In this document: positions 17,984 to 27,408 of the stretch, in pieces
How the letters are laid out: each line of letters begins with the position of its first letter
Position numbering within the stretch: position 1 is the first letter of the stretch
Translations under genes and position numbers: made by a program
Origin: Nitrosomonas ureae
Lineage (GTDB): Bacteria > Pseudomonadota > Gammaproteobacteria > Burkholderiales > Nitrosomonadaceae
Length of the DNA stretch: 64,000 nt
Assembly (NCBI RefSeq): GCF_001455205.1
Contig: NZ_CP013341.1
Location: forward strand, 62,001-126,000
Direction of reading: 5' to 3'
The notes under the pieces: generated by a model
Database searches by the model: none
What the model saw: the letters and a program-made list of their open reading frames with translations, nothing else
What the model was told of the DNA's origin: nothing

Positions 17984-18517
17984 CTAATCATCCACAACCA
18001 CCTGCCCCGGAAACAGCACATCCGTAAACCCGAACTGCCTGAAATCCCTGATCCGCATCGGATACAGAATCCCCTGCAAGTGATCGCATTCGTGCTGCAC
18101 CACGCGCGCGTGAAAACCATTGACGTTGCGGTCGAGCACTGTGCCGTATTGATCGAAGCCCTGATAGCGCAGATTGATATAGCGAGGTACCACACCACGC
18201 ATGCCGGGCACGCTGAGACAACCTTCCCAGCCGTCTTCTTTCTCGTCGGATAATGGCGTCAAATGCGGATTGAGGAGCACGGTAAAGGGCACCTCGTCGG
18301 CATCGGGGTAACGTTGATTCTTTTCAAATCCAAAAATGACGACTTGCAGACTCACGCCGATTTGGGGTGCCGCCAAGCCTGCACCATTCAAATACGCCAT
18401 GGTGTCCTGCATATCCTGAATCAACGTATGCAGTTCCGGGGTATCGAATCGATCGACAGGCTTAGCCACTTGCAGCAACAATGGCTCACCCATTTTGAGT
18501 ACCGGTTTAATGGCCAT
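17984..18517 (-). CDS. def: Peptide deformylase
   Basis: Removes the formyl group from the N-terminal methionine of new proteins; metal enzyme. All three family motifs are present in 177 residues: GLAAPQIG, EGCLSVPG with the metal-binding cysteine, and HECDHLQG with the two metal histidines and catalytic glutamate. It overlaps the 3' end of the phosphorylase gene by 11 bases and is not beside fmt as the primary def usually is, so it may be a second copy (inference). Confidence 0.93.
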   Translation of the reverse strand: MAIKPVLKMGEPLLLQVAKPVDRFDTPELHTLIQDMQDTMAYLNGAGLAAPQIGVSLQVVIFGFEKNQRYPDADEVPFTVLLNPHLTPLSDEKEDGWEGCLSVPGMRGVVPRYINLRYQGFDQYGTVLDRNVNGFHARVVQHECDHLQGILYPMRIRDFRQFGFTDVLFPGQVVVDD

Positions 18518-19256
18518 CGCAGCTCACCACATGTTCCAGAATGTTTCTGACTCCCATCATTGCTTGCTCCAATACCGCATAAATCTCCTTCAACGGAATG
18601 CTGCTCACGTTAGTGCCGCGTCCTGCGGCATAATTGGCGACCACGGCAATGCTCGCGTAATTTAGGTTCAGTTCTCTAGCCAGTGCGGCTTCCGGCATAC
18701 CGGTCATGCCTACGATATCCGCGCCGTCGCGCTCCAGGCGGTTGATCTCGGCGGCTGTTTCCAGCCGGGGACCTTGCGTCGCCGCATAAACTCCACCATC
18801 GAAAACAGCTTCGTTGGCATTTTTTGCCGCTTGCAGCAACAAAGCGCGGGTGCGCTGACTATATGGTAGAGTCATATCAATATGCGTAACGGGCTGTTCC
18901 TTGCCTTCAAAAAAAGTGAAGCTGCGTCCATAAGTATAATCAATAACCTGATCCGGAATCATTAGCCGTCCCGGTGCCAGATCAGCGCGAATACCGCCGA
19001 CCGACGCTACAGCGATGACATGCGATGGCTGCAAAGAATGCAGCGCCCATAAATTTGCGCGATAATTGATCGCATGCGGTGGAATCGTGTGCCCATGCCC
19101 ATGCCGTGCCAGAAAAACGATATCTTCATTTCTCATCTTGCCAAATGTCAATGGGCCGGAAGGTTCACCGTAAGGAGTACGTATGATTTCCCGACGCGAT
19201 ATTTCCAGGCAGGATAATTGCGTCATTCCACTGCCGCCAATAATTGCAAACATCAT
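18507..19256 (-). CDS. S-methyl-5'-thioinosine / methylthioadenosine phosphorylase
   Basis: Purine-nucleoside-phosphorylase family enzyme that phosphorolyses methylthio-nucleosides from polyamine and autoinducer synthesis. Family signatures visible in the 249 residues: AIIGGSGM at the start, ARHGHGHTIPPHAINYRAN, ASVGGIRADLAPG, ATQGPRLETAAEI and MTGMPEAALARE. Proteobacterial proteins of this length are often S-methyl-5'-thioinosine phosphorylases rather than MTAPs; sequence by eye cannot settle which. It is followed by def with overlap and preceded by HPRT with a 16-base gap, giving a nucleotide-salvage operon. Confidence 0.88.
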   Translation of the reverse strand: MMFAIIGGSGMTQLSCLEISRREIIRTPYGEPSGPLTFGKMRNEDIVFLARHGHGHTIPPHAINYRANLWALHSLQPSHVIAVASVGGIRADLAPGRLMIPDQVIDYTYGRSFTFFEGKEQPVTHIDMTLPYSQRTRALLLQAAKNANEAVFDGGVYAATQGPRLETAAEINRLERDGADIVGMTGMPEAALARELNLNYASIAVVANYAAGRGTNVSSIPLKEIYAVLEQAMMGVRNILEHVVSCDGH

Positions 19257-19272
19257 TCTCCCAAACTTGGAT

Positions 19273-19818
19273 TCAATCTTTTACTGCATAAACGGCGGGT
19301 AAATTTCGCCACGCGCCGTGTATGTCCATGCCGAACCCGAAAACGTAGCGGTCTGGAACGATCAGCCCAACAAAATCGGCCTGAAGCGGCTTCGGCTTGC
19401 TCGTTTCTTTCTCGGCAAACACCGCGCTATAAAATGCTCTTGCGCCATTTTTCAGCACCTTGTCACGAATGGCGGCAAGCGTAAGGCCTTGATCCAGAAT
19501 ATCATCCAGCACCAGCACAACCCGATCTTTGACACTCTCTCCAGGCTCAACCCGCCATTGAATTTCCCCACCCTGTAGTTGCTTGTTATAACGTGACAAA
19601 TGCAAATAATCAAAATCCAGCGGAAAATGAAGTTGCGGTAACAAGTGTCCGGTAAATACCACCGCACCGCCCATCACACATAAAACCAGTGGCTGTTGCT
19701 GCGATAACTGCTGCGTGATATCCCTCGCCATACGATGCACCGTTTGCGCAACCGTCCGCTCGGAATAAATCAGTTCCGCCGTTTCCAGGATTTGTTGCGC
19801 TTGTGGGTAAGTCAGCAT
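19273..19818 (-). CDS. Hypoxanthine-guanine phosphoribosyltransferase
   Basis: Purine salvage enzyme that joins hypoxanthine or guanine to PRPP. The PRPP-binding loop VVLVLDDILDQGLTL is clear, and the C-terminal PDRYVFGFGMDIHGAWRNLP matches bacterial HPRTs. I place the start at ATG 19816-19818 (MLTYPQAQ), 8 bases past the ligA stop, instead of an earlier ATG inside ligA; this gives 181 residues, normal for the family. Together with the next gene it would recycle the base released from methylthioinosine as hypoxanthine. Confidence 0.92.
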   Translation of the reverse strand: MLTYPQAQQILETAELIYSERTVAQTVHRMARDITQQLSQQQPLVLCVMGGAVVFTGHLLPQLHFPLDFDYLHLSRYNKQLQGGEIQWRVEPGESVKDRVVLVLDDILDQGLTLAAIRDKVLKNGARAFYSAVFAEKETSKPKPLQADFVGLIVPDRYVFGFGMDIHGAWRNLPAVYAVKD

Positions 19819-19825
19819 GGCAATT

Positions 19826-21859
19826 TCAGCGTTCTTGCAGTAATTCCAGCAATCCCGCTTCATCAAGCACAGCAATGCCCAAGCTCAGCGCCTTGTCGTA
19901 TTTGCTGCCCGGATCCGCACCCACGACGACATAATCCGTTTTCTTGGAAACACTGCCGCTCACTTTCCCCCCCAGCAATTCAATCTTTTCTTTGGCTTCT
20001 TCACGGCTCATAATCGGTAATGTTCCAGTTAAAACAAACGTCTTTCCCTGCAATGGTCTCATTTCCCCGGCTAAAACGGATATTCCCTCATGCTCATGCC
20101 AATGCACTCCACAGGCACGAAGCTGCTCAATCACTTCACGATTATGGGCTTCGGCAAAGAAATCCGCGATGCTCTGCGCCACCACCGGACCAACATCCGG
20201 AATTTGTTGCAAACGCTCACTACCGGCTTCGATCAGCCGGTCGAGGTTGCCACAATGCGCCGCCAAATCCTTTGCGGTGGCTTCTCCAACGTTACGAATC
20301 CCCAATGCATAGATAAATCTTGCTAATGTCGTATGCTTACTTTTTTCTATCGCGCGCAGAATATTACCGGCTGATTTCTCCGCCATGCGTTCCAGATTAG
20401 CCAGAGCGCTTAATCCCAATTTATATAAATCCGCCGGGGTTCGCACGACCCCTTGATCGACCATTTGCTCAACCAGTTTATCGCCCAAACCCTCGATATC
20501 CATAGCCCGACGCGAAGCAAAATGCAGAATCGCCTGTTTACGCTGCGCCGGGCAAAATAATCCACCGGTACAACGCGATACCGCTTCACCCACTAGCCGC
20601 ACAGCTTTAGCGCCACATACCGGGCAATGCTCCGGCATCACAAAAACCTGCACCTCTACCGGACGTTTTTCCAATATCACTGATACAATTTCGGGAATCA
20701 CGTCACCCGCACGGCGAACGATGACGGTATCGCCAATGCGCACATCCTTACGTTCAATTTCATCCGCATTGTGCAAAGTGGCATTGGTAACGGTCACGCC
20801 ACCGACAAACACCGGTTTTAAGCGCGCGACCGGCGTCAAGGCGCCGGTTCTTCCAACCTGAATCTCAATACCCAACAGTTGCGTAATCGCTTCCTGTGCC
20901 GGAAATTTGTGCGCCAGCGCAAATCGTGGCGCGCGCGATACGAATCCTAACCGTTCCTGCTGTGCCAGGGAATTGACTTTATACACCACGCCATCAATAT
21001 CATACGGCAAGCGCGCGCGTTGCACCTCAATCTCTTGATAATACGCTAACAATTCTTGCAGCCCCTTAACTACGCCGCCTTCTTTGGCAACAGGAAAATG
21101 TAACGACGCAAGATAGGCCATTACATGACTGTGTTTATCCAGTGGCATGTGGCAATCCTGATATTGTCCAACGCCATAAGCAAAGAAGGTTAAACGCCGG
21201 ATTGCAGTAACACCAGGATCAAGTTGACGTAACGACCCTGCTGCTGCATTGCGCGGATTGGCAAATTCTTTTTCACCTTTAGCGGATTGACGCTGATTTA
21301 AAGCCAAGAAATCCGTTCTCAACATTAATACTTCACCTCTCACTTCCAGCCATGGTGGCGGATTCTCGACTGGGAGCAACAAAGGAATTGATTTAATCGT
21401 TCTCAGATTCAATGTAATATTTTCGCCCGTATAGCCATCGCCACGTGTCGCACCGGTTTTAAAAATTCCATTTTCATAACATAGACTGACAGCCAGTCCG
21501 TCAAATTTCGGCTCTACCGCATATTCGACATTATCCACTGCCAATCCTTCGCACACGCGCCGGTCGAAAGCTTCTACTTCCACATCGTCAAACGCATTAC
21601 TCAGCGATAGCATCGGTCTACGATGCACAATTTGCGAAAAAGCTTTGAGTGGTGCCGCACCCACACGTTGTGTCGGAGAATCGGCTGTTATTAGTTGCGG
21701 ATAGTCTTGCTCAATGTGCTGTAACTCGCGCAATAGTCTGTCATATTCGGTATCGGGAATGGTTGGAGTGTCCAATACGTAATACCGGTAATTGTGCAGC
21801 TCGATCTGAGCGCGTAAATCTTGTATGCGTTGCCTTATTTTCTCGATTCTTTCATTCAT
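19826..21859 (-). CDS. ligA: LigA, NAD-dependent DNA ligase
   Basis: Seals nicks in replication and repair using NAD+. The adenylated lysine is K118 in VEPKFDGLAV. Domains in order within 677 residues: Ia and nucleotidyltransferase (1-320), OB fold (~320-400), a four-cysteine zinc finger (CPVCGAK ... CTGGLFCPAQ, ~405-432), helix-hairpin-helix repeats (~440-590) and a C-terminal BRCT domain (~598-677, LQGKTFVLTGTLP). Full length and intact. It is upstream of HPRT on the same strand. Confidence 0.97.
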   Translation of the reverse strand: MNERIEKIRQRIQDLRAQIELHNYRYYVLDTPTIPDTEYDRLLRELQHIEQDYPQLITADSPTQRVGAAPLKAFSQIVHRRPMLSLSNAFDDVEVEAFDRRVCEGLAVDNVEYAVEPKFDGLAVSLCYENGIFKTGATRGDGYTGENITLNLRTIKSIPLLLPVENPPPWLEVRGEVLMLRTDFLALNQRQSAKGEKEFANPRNAAAGSLRQLDPGVTAIRRLTFFAYGVGQYQDCHMPLDKHSHVMAYLASLHFPVAKEGGVVKGLQELLAYYQEIEVQRARLPYDIDGVVYKVNSLAQQERLGFVSRAPRFALAHKFPAQEAITQLLGIEIQVGRTGALTPVARLKPVFVGGVTVTNATLHNADEIERKDVRIGDTVIVRRAGDVIPEIVSVILEKRPVEVQVFVMPEHCPVCGAKAVRLVGEAVSRCTGGLFCPAQRKQAILHFASRRAMDIEGLGDKLVEQMVDQGVVRTPADLYKLGLSALANLERMAEKSAGNILRAIEKSKHTTLARFIYALGIRNVGEATAKDLAAHCGNLDRLIEAGSERLQQIPDVGPVVAQSIADFFAEAHNREVIEQLRACGVHWHEHEGISVLAGEMRPLQGKTFVLTGTLPIMSREEAKEKIELLGGKVSGSVSKKTDYVVVGADPGSKYDKALSLGIAVLDEAGLLELLQER

Positions 21860-21980
21860 ATCGAATCAGTATAATGAATACCGGTGAAACACGGTTTCAG
21901 TTCTTGACCAAAAATCCTTTATACTGCGCATTCGTCAAAAAACCAACCCTGTGACTTCATCTTGTCCTAAAAAGTGCATC

Positions 21981-22805
21981 ATGAGCAATAATAACAATAC
22001 ATTAAAAATCCGCATTCAGATTCAGCAAGAACCTCCGCAAGCCATCGAGGAAATCTACCCCGAACCTGAAATCATTTATGAAGAATCGCTGGATTGGAGA
22101 AAAATTTCCATTGCCGCACTCGCACTGCTAACTATTTTAGTTGTGCTCGGTTATTTAATTTTCAGTAGCCAAAGCTCTGAGGAGCCCATGAATGATTCAG
22201 CTATTTCCACACCTGAGAGCACGTCTCCTCCAACAAAGATTGATGCCGGACCCGACCTAACCGATGCCTCAGCTGGATCTGAGTTAAATACCCCGATCAA
22301 CACGCATCCTGCCCCATCAGCTCCGGCATCCGACAACAACATTACCACACCCCAAACCATCATCCTGCCCACCAAAAAACCAAAAACAAACTCTATTACT
22401 GATCCATCCAATACACCAGACAAAAATGTACCCAAAACCGCATCTCAATCCAAGCCGCATAAAACATCGGATCAGCCCGAGGTTCTTAGAGCCTTGTTAA
22501 CCCATGCAATTAAGGGGCGCGAGCCCGTTGATTCGATTGATACTGTACAATTAAAATCGGGTGAAACCAAACCCATCCATTTCTATCTGCAATTACAAAA
22601 CCTGCAAGGAAAAAATATCCGGGTTAACTGGTATTTTAATAACAAATTGGATTCACAATTGCGCTTGCAAGTGCATAATAGCAATTGGCGCACTCACGCC
22701 AGCAAGCAACTGGATCACCAACGAATAGGTTCCTGGCATGTGGAATTAATCGATGAATTGGGAAATCAACTGGCGACCCGAGATTTTACCGTTACGCAAA
22801 ACTAA
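21981..22805 (+). CDS. Membrane protein with C-terminal DUF2914 domain
   Basis: 274 residues from the ATG at 21981; a GTG at 21951 would add ten residues but has no better ribosome site. A cytoplasmic N-terminus (about 1-38) is followed by one membrane segment (ISIAALALLTILVVLGYLIF), a long Ser/Thr/Pro-rich linker and a C-terminal domain of ~100 residues that fits DUF2914 (KPIHFYLQLQNLQGKNIRVNW ending in SWHVELIDELGNQLATRDF). DUF2914 domains are predicted beta-sandwich periplasmic domains of unknown role. Divergent from ligA. Confidence 0.75.
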   Translation: MSNNNNTLKIRIQIQQEPPQAIEEIYPEPEIIYEESLDWRKISIAALALLTILVVLGYLIFSSQSSEEPMNDSAISTPESTSPPTKIDAGPDLTDASAGSELNTPINTHPAPSAPASDNNITTPQTIILPTKKPKTNSITDPSNTPDKNVPKTASQSKPHKTSDQPEVLRALLTHAIKGREPVDSIDTVQLKSGETKPIHFYLQLQNLQGKNIRVNWYFNNKLDSQLRLQVHNSNWRTHASKQLDHQRIGSWHVELIDELGNQLATRDFTVTQN

Positions 22806-22844
22806 GTTTTTTGATCTTACTGAATAAGCAAGTTAGGATGCATC

Positions 22845-23390
22845 ATGAAATATTGCAGCAACTGTAGTGCCACTGTCGTATTGATGATACCTGAAGGTGA
22901 TTCTCTACCCCGCTATGTATGCAGTACTTGTAATATCATTCATTATCAGAATCCCAAAATGGTTGTGGGATGTATCCCTGAATGGGAAGATAAAATTTTA
23001 TTGTGCAAGCGTGCCATAGAACCTCGTAAGGGCTGGTGGACTTTGCCCGCCGGTTTTATGGAAAATAACGAAACGCTGGCACAAGCCGCGGCGAGAGAAA
23101 CGTTGGAAGAAGCTAATGCACGTGTGGAAATAGGCGATCTATACGCAGTATATAGCCTGCCTCATATCAGCCAAGTTTATTTTATTTTCAGGGCAAAGTT
23201 GCTAGACCTCGATTTCAAGCCCGGAATCGAAAGCCTGGAAGTCAAACTGGTATCGGAACAAGAAATGCCGTGGGAAGAAATGGCGTTTCGGGTCATTCAC
23301 GATCCGCTCAAGCACTATTTCAAAGAGCGCAATCAGGGAAAATTCGACCTTCATGTCGATGTGATTAACAAAGCTCAGAATGCCCCATAA
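22845..23390 (+). CDS. Nudix hydrolase with N-terminal zinc ribbon
   Basis: Pyrophosphohydrolase acting on a nucleoside diphosphate linked to another group; the substrate cannot be read from sequence. An N-terminal zinc ribbon (CSNC and CSTC, residues 4-7 and 27-30) precedes the Nudix fold. The Nudix box is complete: GFMENNETLAQAAARETLEE, with the G, E, REx-x-EE residues in place. The arrangement matches ADP-ribose/NADH-type Nudix proteins of ~180 residues. It stands as a single gene. Confidence 0.9.
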   Translation: MKYCSNCSATVVLMIPEGDSLPRYVCSTCNIIHYQNPKMVVGCIPEWEDKILLCKRAIEPRKGWWTLPAGFMENNETLAQAAARETLEEANARVEIGDLYAVYSLPHISQVYFIFRAKLLDLDFKPGIESLEVKLVSEQEMPWEEMAFRVIHDPLKHYFKERNQGKFDLHVDVINKAQNAP

Positions 23391-23554
23391 TGAATTAATG
23401 AACACAGTATCGGAGGACTGCATCCAAACAGCATTTATACACAATGTGTCGATTTGCTGATATGGATATCGGCAAACGAATCATAACAATCTGAAAAACC
23501 GCACGCAATGTCATAATTTGATCAATGATCATACAGATATAAGTAAATTTTAAT

Positions 23555-24334
23555 ATGGAAAATTATGAAGCACTACTAGCAACAATTGCCTTGATGATGG
23601 GTGCTTCCTGGGCCAGTGGCATTAATCTGTATGCAGTTTTACTGGTACTGGGACTGGGTGGCTCGACAGGCCATATTAATTTGCCTGCTGAATTATCGGT
23701 ATTGCAAGAACCGTTGGTGATAGGTGCAGCCGGCATTATGTATTTCATTGAATTTTTCATGGATAAGATTCCTGGAATGGATTCTGCATGGGATTCCATT
23801 CATACTTTTGTTCGAATTCCTGCAGGCGCCATGCTAGCAGCTGGTGCAGTCGGAGACGTGACGCCCGCACTCGAAATTGCTGCGGGTATTTTAGGAGCGG
23901 GCGTGGCTGCGACCAGCCATGCTACCAAAGCTGGCACACGGTTGTTGATAAACACATCTCCTGAACCGGTTTCGAATTGGTCAGCTTCCATCACGGAGGA
24001 TTTCTTGGTGTTCTCTGGGATGTGGGCAGCACTGAAGCATCAGGAAATATTTCTAATATTATTTGTTGTGTTTATGGGTATTGCCATTTGGTCATTACCA
24101 AAACTATGGCATTTAATTAATACGTTACTTTCAAAAATTGCAAGATTTCTCGGCTTTGCAAATGGACAAGCCGTGACAAACAACGTTGTGGATTCTATTC
24201 CATCGGCAATGAAATATCCGTCACCTGAACAGATAATGGCACTGGAACGATTGCAACAACTACGCGATAGTGGTGTGCTCACGGAACAAGAATTTGAACA
24301 ACAAAAAAGCGCCATTCTGAAAAAGAACGATTAG
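23555..24334 (+). CDS. DUF4126 membrane protein with C-terminal SHOCT motif
   Basis: 259 residues. The N-terminal ~190 residues are hydrophobic with several membrane segments and match DUF4126 (ASGINLYAVLLVLGL, FRIPAGAML-like stretch, ATKAGTRLLINTSPEP). The last ~35 residues form a SHOCT short helical module (LERLQQLRDSGVLTEQEFEQ), often found at the ends of membrane-associated proteins. No enzymatic function is known for DUF4126. Confidence 0.82.
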   Translation: MENYEALLATIALMMGASWASGINLYAVLLVLGLGGSTGHINLPAELSVLQEPLVIGAAGIMYFIEFFMDKIPGMDSAWDSIHTFVRIPAGAMLAAGAVGDVTPALEIAAGILGAGVAATSHATKAGTRLLINTSPEPVSNWSASITEDFLVFSGMWAALKHQEIFLILFVVFMGIAIWSLPKLWHLINTLLSKIARFLGFANGQAVTNNVVDSIPSAMKYPSPEQIMALERLQQLRDSGVLTEQEFEQQKSAILKKND

Positions 24335-24437
24335 AAAGATAATTGCGTGATTAAATTTCTCAATTATTGCGATGCAATACTCTTGGCAATATCCGTGCTC
24401 ACGCAAAAGATTCCAAACACAACTTGCCGATAATTCA

Positions 24438-25574
24438 ATGCGACGCAAATGGGATATTTTTTGTGCAGTTATCGATAATTTCGGTGATATTGGCGTATGT
24501 TGGCGCCTTGCCAAACAACTGGTTCATGAACATGGTCAATCAGTACGATTATGGGTTAATAATTTAGTCAGCTTTGCCAATATAGTACCGGAAGTAAATC
24601 CTCGAGCTCAGTACCAAATCATTCATTGCGTTGAGATCTGTTATTGGCAACGGTCATTTGTGGATACTGAACCGGCAGACGTAGTCATTGAAGCATTCGC
24701 GTGCGAATTGCCTGAAAAGTATGTGAGGGCGATGTTACAGAAAGAAAGGAATCCTGTCTGGATTAATTTGGAATATCTGAGTGCCGAATCTTGGGTGACT
24801 GAATATCATGGTTTACCTTCACCCCATCCCCGTTTTTCTTTAGCCAAGACATTCTTTTTTCCCGGCTTTGTGCCTGGCAGTGGTGGGTTGTTGCGGGAGA
24901 AGGATTGTCTGACAATACATGATAACTTTGACCAAGCAACAGAGCGGAAATTCTTCCAACGCAAAAGGCTGTCTGAAAGAAAAACCGGAGAGATACGTAT
25001 TTCACTATTTTGTTATCAGAGCGCGCCCGTCGAAAACTTCATTCAAGTATTATCAGAATCAACAGTACCCGTTTTATTGATCGTCCCGCAAGGAATTGCT
25101 GCTGATCGCCTTTCAGCATTATTTAATCATGCACCATGCCAGACTAAGGCATTAATAAACTATAAGCAACTCACCATTCAGATTATTCCGTTTATGGAAC
25201 AAACGGAATATGACCTATTGCTGTGGAGTTGTGATTTTAATTTTGTACGCGGCGAAGATTCTTTTGTACGTGCGCAGTGGGCGATTAAGCCCTTCATATG
25301 GAATATTTATCCTCAGCAAGAGGATGCACATCGGGATAAATTTGATGCATTTCTTACGCTATACACAGCAGGGTTACCTGTCAAAGTTGCATCCGCCGTG
25401 CAAGCAATGTGGCACTGCTGGAATGTAAGATGTGAATTGAATAATCTTATTTGGGAAGACTTTGCAGCTTGTTACGGGCCTTTGATCCAGCATAATAAGA
25501 ATTGGGTTAATCAATTGCTGAAACAGGAAGATTTGGCATCCAATCTGGTGCAGTTTGCTGAAAATCAGCTATAA
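24438..25574 (+). CDS. earP: EarP, EF-P arginine rhamnosyltransferase
   Basis: Glycosyltransferase that moves rhamnose from dTDP-L-rhamnose to Arg32 of elongation factor P. The start at ATG 24438 gives WDIFCAVIDNFGDIGVCWRL, the characteristic N-terminus with the catalytic-region aspartate in DNFGDIG; an upstream in-frame ATG (24372) would add 22 unlikely residues. The donor-binding end FVRGEDSFVRAQWA is also typical of EarP. 378 residues is normal. The efp gene follows after 78 bases and its product has arginine at position 32, so enzyme and substrate sit together. Confidence 0.93.
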   Translation: MRRKWDIFCAVIDNFGDIGVCWRLAKQLVHEHGQSVRLWVNNLVSFANIVPEVNPRAQYQIIHCVEICYWQRSFVDTEPADVVIEAFACELPEKYVRAMLQKERNPVWINLEYLSAESWVTEYHGLPSPHPRFSLAKTFFFPGFVPGSGGLLREKDCLTIHDNFDQATERKFFQRKRLSERKTGEIRISLFCYQSAPVENFIQVLSESTVPVLLIVPQGIAADRLSALFNHAPCQTKALINYKQLTIQIIPFMEQTEYDLLLWSCDFNFVRGEDSFVRAQWAIKPFIWNIYPQQEDAHRDKFDAFLTLYTAGLPVKVASAVQAMWHCWNVRCELNNLIWEDFAACYGPLIQHNKNWVNQLLKQEDLASNLVQFAENQL

Positions 25575-25652
25575 TTCTTGGTTATCAAGCTCAAAGTTTA
25601 CTGTTGATACCCACATTAATCTAGCTTCTAACCTAAAATTTGGAATTGAACT

Positions 25653-26216
25653 ATGAAAACCGCAATGGAACTACGATCAGGTAACGTCATAATGATTGGT
25701 AATGACCCTATGGTTGTACAACGGGCAGAGTTTACCAAGTCTGGCCGTAACGCATCTGTGGTAAAAATGAAATTGAAGAACCTGTTTTCCAGCACTACAA
25801 CCGAAACCGTTTACAAAGCGGATGAAAAATTCGATTTAGTTGTTCTGGATAGAAAAGACTGTACATACAGTTATTACGCCGATCCGCTCTACGTTTTTAT
25901 GGATGCGGATTATAATCAGATTGAAGTTGAGGCTGACAACATGTCAGACGTTTTAAATTACTTGACGGATGGTATGGAAGATGTATGTCAGGTAACTTTC
26001 TACGATGGCAAGGCGATTTCTGTTGAGTTACCCAATACGATTGTACGCGAAGTCGAGTATACCGAACCAGCCATACGGGGTGATACTACGGGCAAGATTA
26101 TGAAACCAGCTCGCCTTGCAGGAACAAATTTTGAAATTCAAGTGGCGGCTTTTGTAGAGATTGGCGATAAAATCGAGATTGATCCGCACAACAACGAATT
26201 CCGAAAGCGTGTTTAA
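25653..26216 (+). CDS. efp: Elongation factor P (Arg32 type)
   Basis: Translation factor that rescues ribosomes stalled on consecutive prolines. The 187-residue product has three beta-barrel domains; the modified loop reads TKSGRNASVV with arginine at position 32, the residue rhamnosylated by EarP, in place of the lysine modified by EpmA/EpmB. The C-terminus FVEIGDKIEIDPHNNEFRKR is typical. Followed by a strong hairpin terminator. Confidence 0.97.
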   Translation: MKTAMELRSGNVIMIGNDPMVVQRAEFTKSGRNASVVKMKLKNLFSSTTTETVYKADEKFDLVVLDRKDCTYSYYADPLYVFMDADYNQIEVEADNMSDVLNYLTDGMEDVCQVTFYDGKAISVELPNTIVREVEYTEPAIRGDTTGKIMKPARLAGTNFEIQVAAFVEIGDKIEIDPHNNEFRKRV

Positions 26217-26238
26217 TGACTGGTCGAAATTAATTAAT

Positions 26239-26265
26239 GAAAGGTGGCTATGCCACCTTTCTTAT
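26239..26265. terminator. Bidirectional hairpin terminator between efp and nfu
   Basis: A perfect 10-base stem GAAAGGTGGC-TAT-GCCACCTTTC at 26239-26261 with short T-rich flank, 22 bases after efp and just before the end of the converging nfu gene. Confidence 0.75.
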
Positions 26266-26274
26266 GTCGGGCAT

Positions 26275-26835
26275 TTAACTGGCAACAACTTGAATATCAG
26301 GCTCTATGGTTCTAAGCATATTCTCAATTCCTCTAAGTGTGCCTGAAATAGAGCTGGGACATGTACCGCATGCACCTTGATAATGGATACGCAGAATGTT
26401 GCCCTCGAGTCCCAAGATATGCAAATCACCACCATCACTTTGCAGATAAGGGCGCACCTCTTCATCTAATAAAATATTGATTTTCTCCAAACGCAGTTGA
26501 TCTTCCGGATTCACGTTAGCCAGAGCCTGGCTAGCAGTAGCGACGGTCTCGGCAGACTGCGCAGAAGCAGCCGGTGCTGCACGGATAGGGTCGGCAATAT
26601 CACGCGCCAGGTCTTGCCAATTAGCTCCACCATCCTGAGTGACAGTGATCCAATGATCGATATAAAAAACATTCGTGACATGATCAATATCGAATAATGC
26701 AGATGCCAGTGGATCGTCTCTGGCGGCATCAGCATTATCGAATGAACGTGCAACGCCCCAGGTCAATGGTTCTTTAAGAATGAATTTCAAAGCATTCTTG
26801 TTGGGTGTTCCTTCAATGTCAGAAATTTTTGGCAT
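26275..26835 (-). CDS. Nfu-type Fe-S cluster carrier
   Basis: Late-acting carrier that takes Fe-S clusters from the assembly scaffold to target proteins. The N-terminal ~90 residues match the Nfu_N domain (TPNKNALKFILKEPL), and the C-terminal NifU-like domain carries the cluster-binding CxxC in GACGTCPSS. The 186-residue length is normal. Last gene of the leftward SUF region; separated from sufU by ~85 bases, so it may be co-transcribed. Confidence 0.9.
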   Translation of the reverse strand: MPKISDIEGTPNKNALKFILKEPLTWGVARSFDNADAARDDPLASALFDIDHVTNVFYIDHWITVTQDGGANWQDLARDIADPIRAAPAASAQSAETVATASQALANVNPEDQLRLEKINILLDEEVRPYLQSDGGDLHILGLEGNILRIHYQGACGTCPSSISGTLRGIENMLRTIEPDIQVVAS

Positions 26836-26919
26836 TTTTCAGTATTAAAGTATTGAAGCTGCTATTGATATGCAGTATGGATGGCTAATAGAAGTTATAC
26901 ACAGATCTAGGATTGACAC

Positions 26920-27408
26920 TCAACTAACTGAATGATTCGACACCATTTGTGCAGAATCATTATTGGCCTCAGTGGAAGTGCTAGAAATAGAGTTGAGTGC
27001 GGCATGCAAAGTGTGCCACGGTAAAATTGCGCATTTAACCCGCGTGGGTAAGTCGCGAATGCCTGAGAAAACCGTTAATCTCCCAAGATGATGCGGATGA
27101 CCGGTATCCAGTTTTCCAGTAGCCAGTTCGCGAAATTCGTGAATCAGTATTTCCGCATCCAAACGAGATTTCCCTTTGACTGCAGTTGTCATCATCGATG
27201 CGGAAGCCTTGCAGATTGCACAGGATTCTCCTTGAAATGCAATATCACAGATCTGCTCATTCTCAAGTTGCAATGTAATATCCAGACGATCACCGCATAA
27301 CGGATTGTGGCCAACTGCATGATGACTCGCTTGATCCAGCTTGCCATAATTACGCGGCTTTCTGTTGTGGTCGAGAATGACCTCCTGATACAGAGAATTG
27401 GTATGCAT
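26920..27408 (-). CDS. sufU: SufU, zinc-dependent sulfur-transfer protein
   Basis: IscU-fold protein that in the SUF system accepts persulfide from SufS. Ligands visible are C38 and D40 (CGDR), C63 (GESCAIC) and C126 (RVKCAIL), matching the zinc site of Bacillus SufU, and it has the SufU-type insertion before the last cysteine (FSGIRDLPTRVKC) that true IscU scaffolds lack. 162 residues. It starts at the last base of sufS. A Nitrosomonas SUF cluster of the SufSU kind lacks sufE. Confidence 0.92.
   Translation of the reverse strand: MHTNSLYQEVILDHNRKPRNYGKLDQASHHAVGHNPLCGDRLDITLQLENEQICDIAFQGESCAICKASASMMTTAVKGKSRLDAEILIHEFRELATGKLDTGHPHHLGRLTVFSGIRDLPTRVKCAILPWHTLHAALNSISSTSTEANNDSAQMVSNHSVS

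Noticed and set aside
19944..20326. Three overlapping plus-strand frames
   Set aside because: Antisense to the C-terminal part of ligA, which is plainly coding.
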